Shown here one piece after another: positions 28,419 to 37,409 of a stretch of DNA of 64,000 nucleotides (positions are counted from its first letter, which is position 1; the number at the start of each line of letters is the position of its first letter). The stretch is from Paenibacillus hunanensis (lineage in GTDB: Bacteria; Bacillota; Bacilli; Paenibacillales; Paenibacillaceae), in contig NZ_BMMB01000004.1 in NCBI RefSeq assembly GCF_014645615.1, positions 372,001 through 436,000 on the forward strand, read 5' to 3'. A program made the translations under genes and the position numbers. The notes beneath the pieces were generated by a model that worked only from the letters and a program-made list of their open reading frames with translations, was not told the origin of the DNA and did not search any database.

Positions 28419-29528
28419 CTATAATGTAATCCATTCATCACGGTGGATCGCTTCCAGATGCTGAATATAATCCAGTCCAAGCGTCGTGGCGATACGACTG
28501 CTTGGCAGTCCGGCAATCTGTTGCAATTGATCGTGATCATAATTCACAATGCCACGTCCAAGCGTCTCGCGCTCTAGATTCTGCACCTCAACCACATCAC
28601 CTGCATGAAATTGTCCTTCAATCTGACGAATGCCAACAGGGAGCAGGCTACGTCCATTATCGATCAATGCCTGCTCAGCGCCTTCATCGACGACGAGTGT
28701 ACCAAGCGGAACACTGAGAAAGCCGAGCCACTGCTTTTTCATCGGTAGCGAAGCGCTATGCGTAGCAAAGTAAGAGCCTTTACCGGTACCATTTGCCGCT
28801 GCCAGTAGGTCACCTGCTTCGGTCACACGTCCAACGAATACTGGAATACCGCCGCGGGTGGCGATTTTGGCAGCATCCACCTTGGAGCGCATACCACCTG
28901 TGCCTACCGCTGAGCCAGCACCGCCTGCGACTGCATAAATCTCATCCGTAATCTCATCGATTCGATCATAGCGAACAGCGTTGGGGTCTTTGTTCGGGTT
29001 GGCACTGTACAATCCATCCACATCGGTCAAAATCAGTACATGGGATGCGCGTGCCAGATTCGCTACGAGTGCAGATAATGTATCGTTATCGCCGAATTTG
29101 AGCTCATCGACGGAGACGGTATCATTTTCATTAATGACCGGGATGACGCCTTGCTTGAGTAGCTCTTCAATCGTCATACTCGCATTCGCAGCACGTTTAC
29201 GATGTGTAAAGTCGCCGCGTGTGAGCAGGATTTGCGCACTGACCAGACCGTGCGTAGCAAATGCCTGCTGGTAATCTCGCATAAGCAGTGCTTGTCCGAC
29301 TGAGGCAGCTGCCTGCTTTTCATGTAATAGCTTCGGTCTTGTTGCATATCCGATCTCGCGGAATCCGGCAGCCACCGCACCTGAGGTGACGAGTAGCACC
29401 GAATGTCCATGCTGCTGTAAGGCAGCGATTTCTGAGGCGAAAAAGGCAACGGCCTCACGATTTAATCCGCCCTGTGGGCCTGTCAGCGAGCTGCTGCCGA
29501 TTTTCACGACAATACGCTGATGTTCCAT
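28419..29528 (-). CDS. proB: Glutamate 5-kinase with PUA domain
   Basis: A 369-residue protein. The amino-acid kinase domain (about 1-260) has VVKIGSSSLT, INENDTVS and the TDVDGLYSANP loop. The C-terminal PUA domain (about 280-360) has GTLVVDEGAEQALIDNG. It phosphorylates glutamate to start proline synthesis and is usually inhibited by proline. It is the first gene after a proline T-box. The whole proBAC-mtnWXB set runs leftward with small gaps or overlaps. Confidence 0.96.
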   Translation of the reverse strand: MEHQRIVVKIGSSSLTGPQGGLNREAVAFFASEIAALQQHGHSVLLVTSGAVAAGFREIGYATRPKLLHEKQAAASVGQALLMRDYQQAFATHGLVSAQILLTRGDFTHRKRAANASMTIEELLKQGVIPVINENDTVSVDELKFGDNDTLSALVANLARASHVLILTDVDGLYSANPNKDPNAVRYDRIDEITDEIYAVAGGAGSAVGTGGMRSKVDAAKIATRGGIPVFVGRVTEAGDLLAAANGTGKGSYFATHSASLPMKKQWLGFLSVPLGTLVVDEGAEQALIDNGRSLLPVGIRQIEGQFHAGDVVEVQNLERETLGRGIVNYDHDQLQQIAGLPSSRIATTLGLDYIQHLEAIHRDEWITL

Positions 29529-29554
29529 GATTGTTCACTCCTTTGGCATAACAA

Positions 29555-29815
29555 CAAAAAAGACCTCCGTCCACGTATTCGTATTGAATACAAAGGACGA
29601 AAGTCTGAACTTCCGCGGTACCACCTTTATTGACAGCCCAGAGCTGTCCGGCTTCGTGCCCGGATAACGGTGGGAAGACCGTCCGACGTTTGGCGCCGGA
29701 AGCTCGGGGGCAGGTTCGGCAGGAGCTGGCGGTGAATCCTTTCAGCCTCCGGAATTCACTCTCTATACACGCCGCTTGATTTGCTTACTATTCCCGTCAT
29801 TGCATTAATTGTTGT
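29555..29815 (-). promoter_or_regulatory. Proline T-box leader of proB
   Basis: The reverse strand shows stem I with AGAGAG and a specifier segment GAA-CCT-G (candidate specifier CCT, proline). The T-box core AAAGGTGGTACCGCGG is followed by a terminator: AGACTTTCGTCC pairs with GGACGGAGGTCT, then TTTTTT. It should raise proBAC, and by extension mtnWXB, when tRNA-Pro is uncharged. Confidence 0.92.
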
Positions 29816-29823
29816 TGCTGATT

Positions 29824-29852
29824 AGGATAGCACGGACTTGGACTTTTGCCAA
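29824..29852 (-). promoter_or_regulatory. Promoter of the proB T-box transcript
   Basis: Reverse strand TTGGCA (29847-29852), 17 bases, TATCCT (29824-29829), immediately before the T-box. The 190 bases between here and mtnE show no gene. Confidence 0.65.
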
Positions 29853-30026
29853 GTACCGCGCCAGCGTTCGATAGAAATTTAATGAGGATAGTTGATGAAT
29901 AGACCCTGTATTTCAAAAGATCATCCAGGCTACTAATCATACTTCATCGCTGCTACCGATCTAAATTAAGGAAGGTCTACGCTCATAGGATGGCATTCGG
30001 CAATATGAATGCACAACACCAATCGC

Positions 30027-31244
30027 TCAGGCAAACAAATTCAGCTTACCAATCCGTTGTACTGCTTCGCGCAAGCGCTCCTCCGAGGTGAGCAGACCAA
30101 TTCGCACATAGCCTTCGCCACCTTCGCCGAAGCCGATACCTGGTGCCACTGCGACATGTGCTTGCTCCAGCAAAATTGTCGCAAATTCACGCGATGTCAT
30201 TCCTTCCGGCACAGGCAACCAGCAGAAGAAGGAGCCTTTCGGAGCCTGTGCAGACCAGCCGATCTTCTGCAATTCTTCGAAAAAGGCGTTCCGACGCGAT
30301 TCATAGCGTGCTACCAGATCCTTTACGCACTGCTGATCGTCAGTGAGGGCACGTGCTGCGGCGGCTTGAATGCCACCAAACAGGCTCACATACACATGAT
30401 CCTGCATCAGATTAATGAGACGGATAATCTCACGATTGCCCAGTGCAAAGGCAACACGCCAGCCCGCCATATTGTACGTTTTGGATAGGGTATAGAATTC
30501 AACGCCGACTTCCTTCGCACCCGGAGTTTGTAAGAAGCTAACTGGCTTTTGCCCATCAAATCCAATCGCGCCATAGGCAAAGTCGCTCGCAACCACGATC
30601 TCATGCTCTTTGGCAAAAGCAACCGTATCCTCGTAAAACGACAACGGAGCCGTAGCGGAGGTCGGATTGTTAGGATAGTTCAGGAACATCAGCTTCGCGC
30701 GTTCCAGCACCTCCGGCGCAATCGCGCTATAGTCTGGCAAATACGCATTCTGCTCGGTGAGTGGCATAAAGCTCATCTCCGCACCTGCCAGCGCTACGCC
30801 AGACCAGTAATCTGGATAACCGGGATCAGGCACGAGACATACATCACCTTGCTGTAGCATAATCTGGCTAATCTCGATTAGGCCAGTTTTGCCACCAAAT
30901 AAAATAGCGACTTCGGTCTCTGGATCAAGCTCCACATCATAGTCTTCCCGATAGCGTTGTACAATCGCTTCTTTCAAAAAAGCATAACCGCTAAACGGAG
31001 AATATTTATGATATTGGGGATTGCCTGCTGCCTCACGTAGCTCCTCGACAATATGCGGTGGAGTAGGCTGATCAGGATTACCCTGACCGAGATTAATCAC
31101 GTCATGACCTGCGGCAACATGCCGATTCACATCCTGCACCAGCTTAGCGAAAAATTGCTCTGGTAGCTCATTCATGATCGCAGCAGGACGGATCGGAAAG
31201 GCAGACACGCCAGCTTCATTTACATTAGACATCGTATTCATCAC
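30027..31244 (-). CDS. mtnE: Methionine-salvage aminotransferase MtnE-like
   Basis: A 405-residue class I/II PLP aminotransferase. INLGQGNPDQPTPPHI, FGGKTGLIEISQ and YPDYWSGVALA closely match Bacillus MtnE (YkrV). The PLP lysine is in TLSKTYNMAGWR. MtnE transaminates 2-keto-4-methylthiobutyrate to methionine, the last salvage step. The extra N-terminal 20 residues are weakly conserved, so an internal Met could be the true start. It is divergent from mtnU. Confidence 0.88.
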   Translation of the reverse strand: MMNTMSNVNEAGVSAFPIRPAAIMNELPEQFFAKLVQDVNRHVAAGHDVINLGQGNPDQPTPPHIVEELREAAGNPQYHKYSPFSGYAFLKEAIVQRYREDYDVELDPETEVAILFGGKTGLIEISQIMLQQGDVCLVPDPGYPDYWSGVALAGAEMSFMPLTEQNAYLPDYSAIAPEVLERAKLMFLNYPNNPTSATAPLSFYEDTVAFAKEHEIVVASDFAYGAIGFDGQKPVSFLQTPGAKEVGVEFYTLSKTYNMAGWRVAFALGNREIIRLINLMQDHVYVSLFGGIQAAAARALTDDQQCVKDLVARYESRRNAFFEELQKIGWSAQAPKGSFFCWLPVPEGMTSREFATILLEQAHVAVAPGIGFGEGGEGYVRIGLLTSEERLREAVQRIGKLNLFA

Positions 31245-31603
31245 TCCGGTTGATTCAATTTTGAATGGTTGACTTTTGATGCATCTACATAGTTATCCTA
31301 ATTTATCACGGTTTTTCCGATTGGCATAGATATGTTATTGGAAAAGTTGGAGTTATACATAGGCGAGGAGACAGAAGTATTGCTTTTTCACACGTACGAG
31401 GGATATGATAATCAAAATATAATGTTCACTATGCATATCGATCTGCACGCCTACCTATAGGAGCAGATTGCGAATCGAGCGGTTATCTAATTTAAAAGGC
31501 GTTATTATGTGTTTACTATGTGCTATATCATCTATGATGATAGAAAATCTATAATAGTGCTGGATCATTCATTTATTTTATTATACGCAAGGAGCGATGA
31601 ACG
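31245..31603. other. Divergent mtnE/mtnU control region
   Basis: 359 bases without a gene. I looked for the S-box (SAM-I) riboswitch that controls mtn genes in Bacillus subtilis and saw none of its conserved blocks. AAGGAGCGATGAACG precedes mtnU. Confidence 0.5.
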
Positions 31604-32413
31604 ATGGCTTCACAGCAATATCATATTAGTCTGCTGCAAATGGATATAAGACTTGCTGATCCTCAGTATAATCAGCAACGTGCTGGCGAATGGATCGCGG
31701 AGGCGATGAAAGCAGAGCCGAAGCCAGATGTGATCGTATTGCCGGAAATGTGGAATACGGGCTATGCGCTTGATCGGCTGGACGGTATTGCCGAACCGGA
31801 AAACGGTCCTATTTGCGACTGGTTAAGTGAGACGGCAGCTCATTATGGAATTACGATTGTAGGTGGCTCGATCTCCGAGCAGCGTAGTAGCGGATTTTAT
31901 AATACATTGTATGCGTATGCCCCAGATGGCAGTCAGCTAACCCGTTATGACAAAATTCATCTGTTCAAGCTGATGGACGAGGAGAAATTCATGCAGCCCG
32001 GCGAGCAGACCACATTGTTTCCACTTGGCGATGTGACCGCAGCGGCTTCCATTTGCTATGATATTCGTTTCCCCGAGCTGGCACGCACGCTTGCATTGGC
32101 AGGAGCCAAAGTATGGTTCGTACCAGCAGAATGGCCAAACCCACGTCTGCATCACTGGCGCACATTGCTCACCGCACGCGCGATTGAAAATCAGATGTAC
32201 GTGATTGCCTGCAACCGTGTCGGACGGGATGAGAAAAGCGAATTTTTCGGACATTCGATGATTATCGATCCTTGGGGTGAAGTGATCGCTGAAGGTGGAG
32301 AAGAGGAAGGTATCATAAGCGCGACGATTGATCTAGAGCTATCCGAGGATGTGCGTGGACGGATTCCAGTCTTCGCCGATCGTCGTCCAGAGCTGTATAA
32401 GCATCAGGATTGA
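31604..32413 (+). CDS. mtnU: Carbon-nitrogen hydrolase MtnU-like (omega-amidase type)
   Basis: A 269-residue nitrilase-superfamily protein. The catalytic triad is visible as Glu in VLPEMWNTGY, Lys in RYDKIHLF and Cys in SICYDIRFPE. Bacillus MtnU probably hydrolyses 2-oxo-succinamate, which arises when glutamine or asparagine donates the amino group to MtnE. Its position divergent from mtnE supports this. It ends before a hexamer repeat and a strong terminator. Confidence 0.85.
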   Translation: MASQQYHISLLQMDIRLADPQYNQQRAGEWIAEAMKAEPKPDVIVLPEMWNTGYALDRLDGIAEPENGPICDWLSETAAHYGITIVGGSISEQRSSGFYNTLYAYAPDGSQLTRYDKIHLFKLMDEEKFMQPGEQTTLFPLGDVTAAASICYDIRFPELARTLALAGAKVWFVPAEWPNPRLHHWRTLLTARAIENQMYVIACNRVGRDEKSEFFGHSMIIDPWGEVIAEGGEEEGIISATIDLELSEDVRGRIPVFADRRPELYKHQD

Positions 32414-32431
32414 GCTGGAGGCTTGAACGTT

Positions 32432-32470
<39 letters not shown>

Positions 32471-32487
32471 TAATGCTTGCGACGAGG

Positions 32488-32526
32488 AAGCCAGTAGAAT
32501 CAGTGAAGCTGATGACTGGCTTTTTT
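32488..32526 (+). terminator. Terminator after mtnU
   Basis: AGCCAGT (32489-32495) pairs with ACTGGCT (32515-32521); ATCAG/CTGAT extends the stem. Six T follow. Confidence 0.9.
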
Positions 32527-32710
32527 AGCATGCTGTTAAAGTGTAAAGTAGATGAAAGATAACAATATCATTCCAATTTACTTACTAAAAGTTAGTTAGT
32601 TGTGTTCTCACGAGAGATTTGCTGTAAAGACTTTCTTTTACAATTAAATTCGATATAATAAGAACTAACAAATATCTATAATTAAAGATATTTAAAATCA
32701 GGTGTTCTAA

Positions 32711-32917
32711 GTGTTAGCGACCTTCTAACACGAGGTGAAATAAAAGTGATTTTTGCAAAGCAAAATATCTTACTGCTTCCAGTGTTAGCGACCTTCTAAC
32801 ACGGTGTTAAATAAAAAGTGATTTTTGCAAAGCAAAATATCTTACTGCTTCCAGTGTTAGCGATCTTCTAACACGAGGTCAAATAAAAAGTGATTTTTGC
32901 AAAGCAAAATATCTTAC
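32711..32917. repeat. Three tandem 71-bp units of a dispersed repeat, just before the mhqO-like gene
   Basis: Units begin at 32711, 32782 and 32854. Each opens with a hairpin GTGTTAG-N7-CTAACAC and closes with a second inverted repeat around TTTTTGCAAAGCAAAA ending ATCTTAC. The units are nearly identical and end 37 bases before the next ATG. The same module, with outer arms, occurs at 42606-42670 and, in reverse, at about 35870-35985. Confidence 0.95.
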
Positions 32918-32954
32918 AATACTATCACCCATTACTTCCGAAAAGGAGCTGGAA

Positions 32955-33896
32955 ATGATGCAACTTCGTACAGCAGGTATTCACCATATCACTTCTTTTG
33001 TTACTGATCCGCAGCGCAATGTAGACTTTTATGCGGGTATTCTAGGATTACGAATGGTGAAGAAAACGATTAATTTTGACGCACCGGATGTGTATCATCT
33101 TTATTTTGGGAATGAGCAGGGTGCACCGGGAACGATTGTTACCTTTTTTCCACAGCCAGGAGCACGTCGCGGTGCTGTAGGTAGCGGACAGCTTGGTATT
33201 ACGGTATTTGCTGTGCCCACAGGCTCGCTTCCATTTTGGGAAGAACGATTGAATCGATTAGGTGTTCATGTGGAAAAGGTTAGTCGTTTTGGCGAACAAC
33301 TACTTCGCTTTGCAGATTATGATGGACTTCGGATTGAGCTGGCAGAGCGTGCAGAAGGTGCAGCAAGTAGCTGGCAATGGGAGGATATTACGGAAGCTCA
33401 GGCGATCAAGGGCTTCGGTGGTGGTGTACTGTTCAGTGCAAGACCGGAGCGTACACTGCATACTGTGGAGCATGTACTCGGTCTGGAGCGCATCGCGGAA
33501 GAGGATGGCTATGTACGCTTCCGTGCCACAGGAGATATTGGGAATATTATCGATGTGAACTCGCGTGAATTGCCACGAGGCATCGGCGGCGCAGGTACTG
33601 TTCACCATATCGCATGGCGTGCGACAGACTTTGAGCAGCATGAGCAGTGGCGCACGCAGGTGGCAGATGCAGGCTTCCAGCCAACACCGGTCATTGATCG
33701 ACAATATTTTAACGCTGTCTATTTCCGTGAAGATGGTGGCATTCTGTTTGAGATTGCAACCGATCCACCGGGGTTTGCCAATGATGAAGCGGCTGATGCA
33801 CTGGGTAGTAAGCTTATGCTGCCAGCATGGTATGAGCCACAGCGTGAATTGATTGAAAATAATCTACTGCCGATTGAGGTTCGCTCGCTATCCTGA
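32955..33896 (+). CDS. mhqO: Ring-cleaving dioxygenase of the MhqO/MhqE type (VOC family)
   Basis: A 313-residue two-domain glyoxalase/extradiol dioxygenase protein. Domain 1 begins with GIHHITSFVTDPQRNVDFYAG. Domain 2 contains VHHIAWRATD, with a terminal FEIATDPPGF. The His and Glu residues needed for metal binding are present. Bacillus homologues (MhqA, MhqE, MhqO) belong to the MhqR regulon that answers to methylhydroquinone and catechol. The next gene is MhqD-like, as in mhqNOP/mhqED arrangements. AAAAGGAG lies six bases before the ATG. The substrate is inferred. Confidence 0.85.
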   Translation: MMQLRTAGIHHITSFVTDPQRNVDFYAGILGLRMVKKTINFDAPDVYHLYFGNEQGAPGTIVTFFPQPGARRGAVGSGQLGITVFAVPTGSLPFWEERLNRLGVHVEKVSRFGEQLLRFADYDGLRIELAERAEGAASSWQWEDITEAQAIKGFGGGVLFSARPERTLHTVEHVLGLERIAEEDGYVRFRATGDIGNIIDVNSRELPRGIGGAGTVHHIAWRATDFEQHEQWRTQVADAGFQPTPVIDRQYFNAVYFREDGGILFEIATDPPGFANDEAADALGSKLMLPAWYEPQRELIENNLLPIEVRSLS

Positions 33897-33987
33897 TCGG
33901 CAATAATGATCATATCCACCGAGTACAGGCTACATGATTGGATTCACATCCCGCAATGATGTGATCAATATGAAGGAGGCAATCACA

Positions 33988-34605
33988 ATGACAACTACAA
34001 TGAAGCATATATTCAAGCAAGGAACCGACCCGAATCAACCAGTATTGCTGCTACTGCATGGCACAGGAGGGAATGAGCGCGATCTGTTACCGCTCGCTGA
34101 GCTGATTGCACCCTCTGCTTCAGTGCTTGGGGTACGCGGTAATGTATCGGAAAATGGAATGCCCCGCTTTTTCCGTCGTCTGGCTGAAGGTGTATTTGAT
34201 GAGCCGGATCTGATTGCACGTACACATGAGCTGAACGAATTCCTGGATGCTGCGGCAACCGAATATCAATTTGACCGTCGCAATATTGTAGCAGTGGGAT
34301 ACTCGAATGGTGCAAATATCGCAGCCAGCTTATTGTTCCACGATAAACAATCTCTGCGCGGAGCAATTTTGCATCATGCGATGGTGCCACTGCGTAGCAT
34401 CGATTTGCCTGATCTGACGGGTGTACCTGTGTTTATGGCATCCGGTACCAACGATCCGATCGTCCCACGTGCTGAAAGTGAAGAGCTGGGTGGCCTACTG
34501 TCCGGTGCAGGTGCAACCGTCGAGCTACACTGGGAAAATAATGGGCATCAGCTGACCGCATCGGAAGTACACGCAGCGGCAGCATGGTTTAAAAACAATT
34601 TTTGA
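33988..34605 (+). CDS. mhqD: MhqD-like carboxylesterase/hydrolase
   Basis: A 205-residue alpha/beta hydrolase. The start at 33988 follows AAGGAGG; the frame is open 18 codons earlier. The nucleophile is Ser106 in GYSNG, with Asp in SGTNDPIVP and His in NNGHQLT; the oxyanion loop is LLHGTGGNE. It resembles Bacillus MhqD, a quinone-stress hydrolase in the phospholipase/carboxylesterase family. It follows the mhqO-like gene by 91 bases, most likely on one transcript. Confidence 0.87.
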   Translation: MTTTMKHIFKQGTDPNQPVLLLLHGTGGNERDLLPLAELIAPSASVLGVRGNVSENGMPRFFRRLAEGVFDEPDLIARTHELNEFLDAAATEYQFDRRNIVAVGYSNGANIAASLLFHDKQSLRGAILHHAMVPLRSIDLPDLTGVPVFMASGTNDPIVPRAESEELGGLLSGAGATVELHWENNGHQLTASEVHAAAAWFKNNF

Positions 34606-34690
34606 TCGTATTGTTGAAATAGATGTAAAGCCATAGAACGATAGAAATACCGAAACCAAGCCATGCCAATTCCAAATTACAGAAATCATG

Positions 34691-34730
34691 AAAAAACCAG
34701 CTCTCAACATTACGTTAGAGCTGGTTTTTT
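34691..34730. terminator. Terminator after mhqD
   Basis: AAAACCAGCTCT pairs with AGAGCTGGTTTT, with A before and T after, so it may act in both directions, also for the leftward FrnE-like gene. Confidence 0.9.
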
Positions 34731-34868
34731 GTATTCATTCAGGTTCGTATTGTGATGTATCATGCTGAATGGATGACGATGTAAAGTCTGGCTTTATCGT
34801 CACGTCCATTTCAACAGATAAGCTGGCGAATCTACCAGGCAAGTGTACATCATACTCGCGTACTCGAA

Positions 34869-35600
34869 TTATTTTTGATCGGTATCGTTCTCCACAGCTG
34901 GTACAGCACAGGAGCCGTCTGCACATTGCTCACCTTGCGAAGGATCGCCGATCATCTGCAAGGGTTGCTCTTCTGCCCAGATATCCTTCAACGCACTGGC
35001 GAACATCTCGGTTGGCTGTGCGCCGGATACTGCGTATTTATCATTAATAACAAAGAAGGGTACACCTGTAACCCCAAGCTGGCTACCCAGCTTTTCGTGA
35101 CGGCGCACATCTTCACCATAACGATCACTTTGCAGCACGCTCAGTGCTTCGGCACGATCTAAGCCAACCTCGCTAGCGATATCGGCAAGCGTATCATGAT
35201 CACCGATATGACGGGAATCAGTGAAAAATGCACGGAACAGGGCTTCATCCATTGTCGCACCTTTCCCTTTGGCAACGGCAAATTGCATCAGCCGGTGTGC
35301 ATCGAAGCTGTTCGTCAGAATCATCGAATCAAATTCAAAATGAAGACCTTCCTGTGCCGCTTGTGCACCGATATTGTTATTCATTTGACGAACCTGCTCG
35401 ATCGTGGTGTTGTATTTGCTAGCAAGCATTTCATTGTTGGTCATAGGTACATCGCGCTCAGCGGATGGATCAAGCTCGAAGCTTTTATAGTTGATCTCGA
35501 CTTGCTCGCCATGCGGGAATTGCTCCAGTGCTTTTTGCAGTCTAGCTTTGCCAATATAGCAGAATGGACACTGGTAATCAGACCAGATATCAATTTTCAT
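34869..35600 (-). CDS. DsbA-family oxidoreductase of FrnE type
   Basis: A 243-residue protein started at ATG 35600 with GGAGG eight bases upstream. The thioredoxin-fold active site is C11-P-F-C14. A helical insert follows, then the cis-Pro region GVTGVPFFVIN. A second cysteine pair lies near the C-terminus as C226-x4-C231, the CX4C pair described for Deinococcus FrnE. It has no signal peptide, so it should act in the cytoplasm, in disulphide exchange or oxidative stress. The neighbouring quinone-detoxification genes agree with a thiol-stress role. Confidence 0.88.
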   Translation of the reverse strand: MKIDIWSDYQCPFCYIGKARLQKALEQFPHGEQVEINYKSFELDPSAERDVPMTNNEMLASKYNTTIEQVRQMNNNIGAQAAQEGLHFEFDSMILTNSFDAHRLMQFAVAKGKGATMDEALFRAFFTDSRHIGDHDTLADIASEVGLDRAEALSVLQSDRYGEDVRRHEKLGSQLGVTGVPFFVINDKYAVSGAQPTEMFASALKDIWAEEQPLQMIGDPSQGEQCADGSCAVPAVENDTDQK

Positions 35601-35788
35601 AATCGTTACCTCCGGGAAAATGATCTTGATTTGGTTGTTATGTGTTGCTGTGGGACTAACATCGGGTATGCATCTGTGACAGTACAAATAGATGATTATA
35701 TCGTACTATTATTACTTTTAATAATCAACTGAATAAAATAAATTTTGATTATGGGACTTGAAAGGCGATTGTGTTGAGATAGATACCA

Positions 35789-36020
35789 CTCTGGAAAGGA
35801 ATAAGGGACGGACTCAGGTGGAGTTGCAGGATTTTTTTGAATTTGGAAAGAATGAAGATTCTCGCCACTCGGACAAGGTACGATATTGTGCTTCGCCAAA
35901 AACACTTTTTATTAAATCCATTCATTGAACCCATTCATTGAACTCCTTCATAAGAACCCCGTATTAGGAAAGCACTAACACGGTAAATCGTCCTTGTCCT
36001 TTATTTTCTTCCCTTCGATC
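35789..36020. repeat. Dispersed MITE-like repeat, copy C
   Basis: The left arm GGAAAGGAATAAGGGACGGA with ACTCAGGTGGAG, an internal AAGGTACGATATTGTGCTTCGCC, and CGTATTAGGAAAGCACTAACACG followed by a right arm reading TCGTCCTTGTCCTTTATTTT. It is a diverged, full-length version of the 42.6-kb copy in the opposite orientation. It contains a local duplication of CCATTCATTGAAC. Confidence 0.8.
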
Positions 36021-36135
36021 TGAGCTGATCGATACATAGCAAAATACAAATGCATACAAAAGTGAATGCAGAACTTCAGTTCTTGAAAGGATGACATTAG
36101 CAATCCTATTTTAGCAATCTTATTATAATTACAAC

Positions 36136-37062
36136 CTACAACTGCTCCTTCGACACCACATGCTCCATCGTATCCTTAAACGATTCAATGAATGCTTCGG
36201 CGGCTTTGGAGAGGTAGCGTCCTTTGCGGCGGGCGAGGACGAGGGTGCGGCTTGGGATCGGTTCAGCCAGCGGCAGGTAAACGGGAAGAAATTCGCCGCG
36301 GCGTGCTCTAGCGATATAGTGTGGAACAAACGTAACGCCCATGCCGGTAGCAACGAGCGATTGGATCGTTTCGATGTTGTTGCTTTCGAACACGACTTTA
36401 GGCTCGAACCCGGCTTCCTTGCATACGTCAAATACGATTTTACGGAAGCCCTGTCCTTTTTTGAGCACGATAAATGATTCGTCTCGTAGTTCGGCTATCG
36501 TAACAGGTCGGTGATCGCCCGACATGAAGCGCTGCGCGAGTGGGTGGTTTGGTGGAACAGCCAGATCGATTAATTCCTCGGCAACCGGCTCGTAGGTGAG
36601 TGAAGGCTCGGTGAGTGGGAGCGCGAGCAGGCTCAGATCGGTTTGACCGCTGGCGGTTAGTTTTTCCAGATTGACGGACGTATCTTCTAGTAGAACAACT
36701 TCAATCTGGGGATACTGGGTGCGGAAGTCCGGCAGTACGTGTGGGAGCAGGTGGGAGCCGGTAATTTGCATGCTTCCAATAATGACGCGTCCACTTTGTA
36801 GCTGAGAAATGTCTGCCATTTCGCGGCGAAGCTGCTCAACAGAGTCGATAATCTTTTGCGCGTGCTCGACAAAGCTTGCTCCTGCCTGTGTAAGCTCGAC
36901 TGTGCTCGTATTACGCTGAAAAAGCAACACGCCCAGTTCTTTCTCGAGCTTGGAAAGCTGCTGGCTAAGGGAGGGCTGTGCAATATGTAGCTTTTCGGCA
37001 GCACGGGAGAAGTTACGCTCGGCAGCAATCTGTAATGCATATTGTAATTGTCGAAGTTCCAT
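36136..37062 (-). CDS. LysR-family transcriptional regulator
   Basis: A 308-residue regulator. The winged helix-turn-helix is at residues 1-60 (FSRAAEKLHIAQPSLSQQLSKLEKELG), followed by a type 2 periplasmic-binding effector domain. It is divergent from leuCD, with 347 bases between the start codons, so control of leuCD by a leucine-pathway intermediate is plausible. CitR, CynR or AlsR-type roles cannot be excluded. CTTATAAG and CTATAG repeats near 37167-37195 are candidate binding sites. Confidence 0.9.
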   Translation of the reverse strand: MELRQLQYALQIAAERNFSRAAEKLHIAQPSLSQQLSKLEKELGVLLFQRNTSTVELTQAGASFVEHAQKIIDSVEQLRREMADISQLQSGRVIIGSMQITGSHLLPHVLPDFRTQYPQIEVVLLEDTSVNLEKLTASGQTDLSLLALPLTEPSLTYEPVAEELIDLAVPPNHPLAQRFMSGDHRPVTIAELRDESFIVLKKGQGFRKIVFDVCKEAGFEPKVVFESNNIETIQSLVATGMGVTFVPHYIARARRGEFLPVYLPLAEPIPSRTLVLARRKGRYLSKAAEAFIESFKDTMEHVVSKEQL

Positions 37063-37174
37063 ATGAATAAGGCTCCTTTATGATAGGGTGGTCAAAAAGC
37101 TTATGCTGTGGGGCTGGCTGAATAGTGAGACAGTTCTTTCTATAAAGATGAAAAATGACCATTTAGCTTATAAG

Positions 37175-37409
37175 TTAAACCTATAGCATCTATAGTTATA
37201 ATATCTTAGACCTATCGGACACACAATGATATATTGTATGTAATATAAAGGTTAGCAGTGATTCACAGGATGAATCGGCGGCGAGGAATCGTTCAGCAAG
37301 GCAAGATGAGGCCGCTTTGTTTCCCGGTCCAAAGGCAAGACAGAGGACGATTTTCCTCTGGCGGAAACATTGATCGTGTCTGATCTCAATTTAAGATGGG
37401 GTGAATATG
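37175..37409 (+). promoter_or_regulatory. Promoter and structured leader of leuCD
   Basis: TTAAAC (37175-37180), 16 bases, TATAAT (37197-37202) form a promoter. The leader of about 200 bases contains several possible stems, for example CAGAGGA/TTCCTCTG near 37340-37362 and GCGGC/GCCGC. It has no T-box core and no terminator T-run, so its class is unknown. Confidence 0.5.

Noticed and set aside
31245..31603. Possible S-box riboswitch between mtnE and mtnU
   Set aside because: None of the conserved S-box blocks could be found on either strand.
32702..32917. Possible CRISPR array because of regular repeats
   Set aside because: The units are contiguous near-identical 71-base copies with no variable spacers.
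35696..35934. Two leftward open frames with similarity to a frame at 42643-42831
   Set aside because: The shared peptide (around PPESVP) comes from the dispersed non-coding repeat read in matching frames. There is no ribosome site and the sequence is palindromic.
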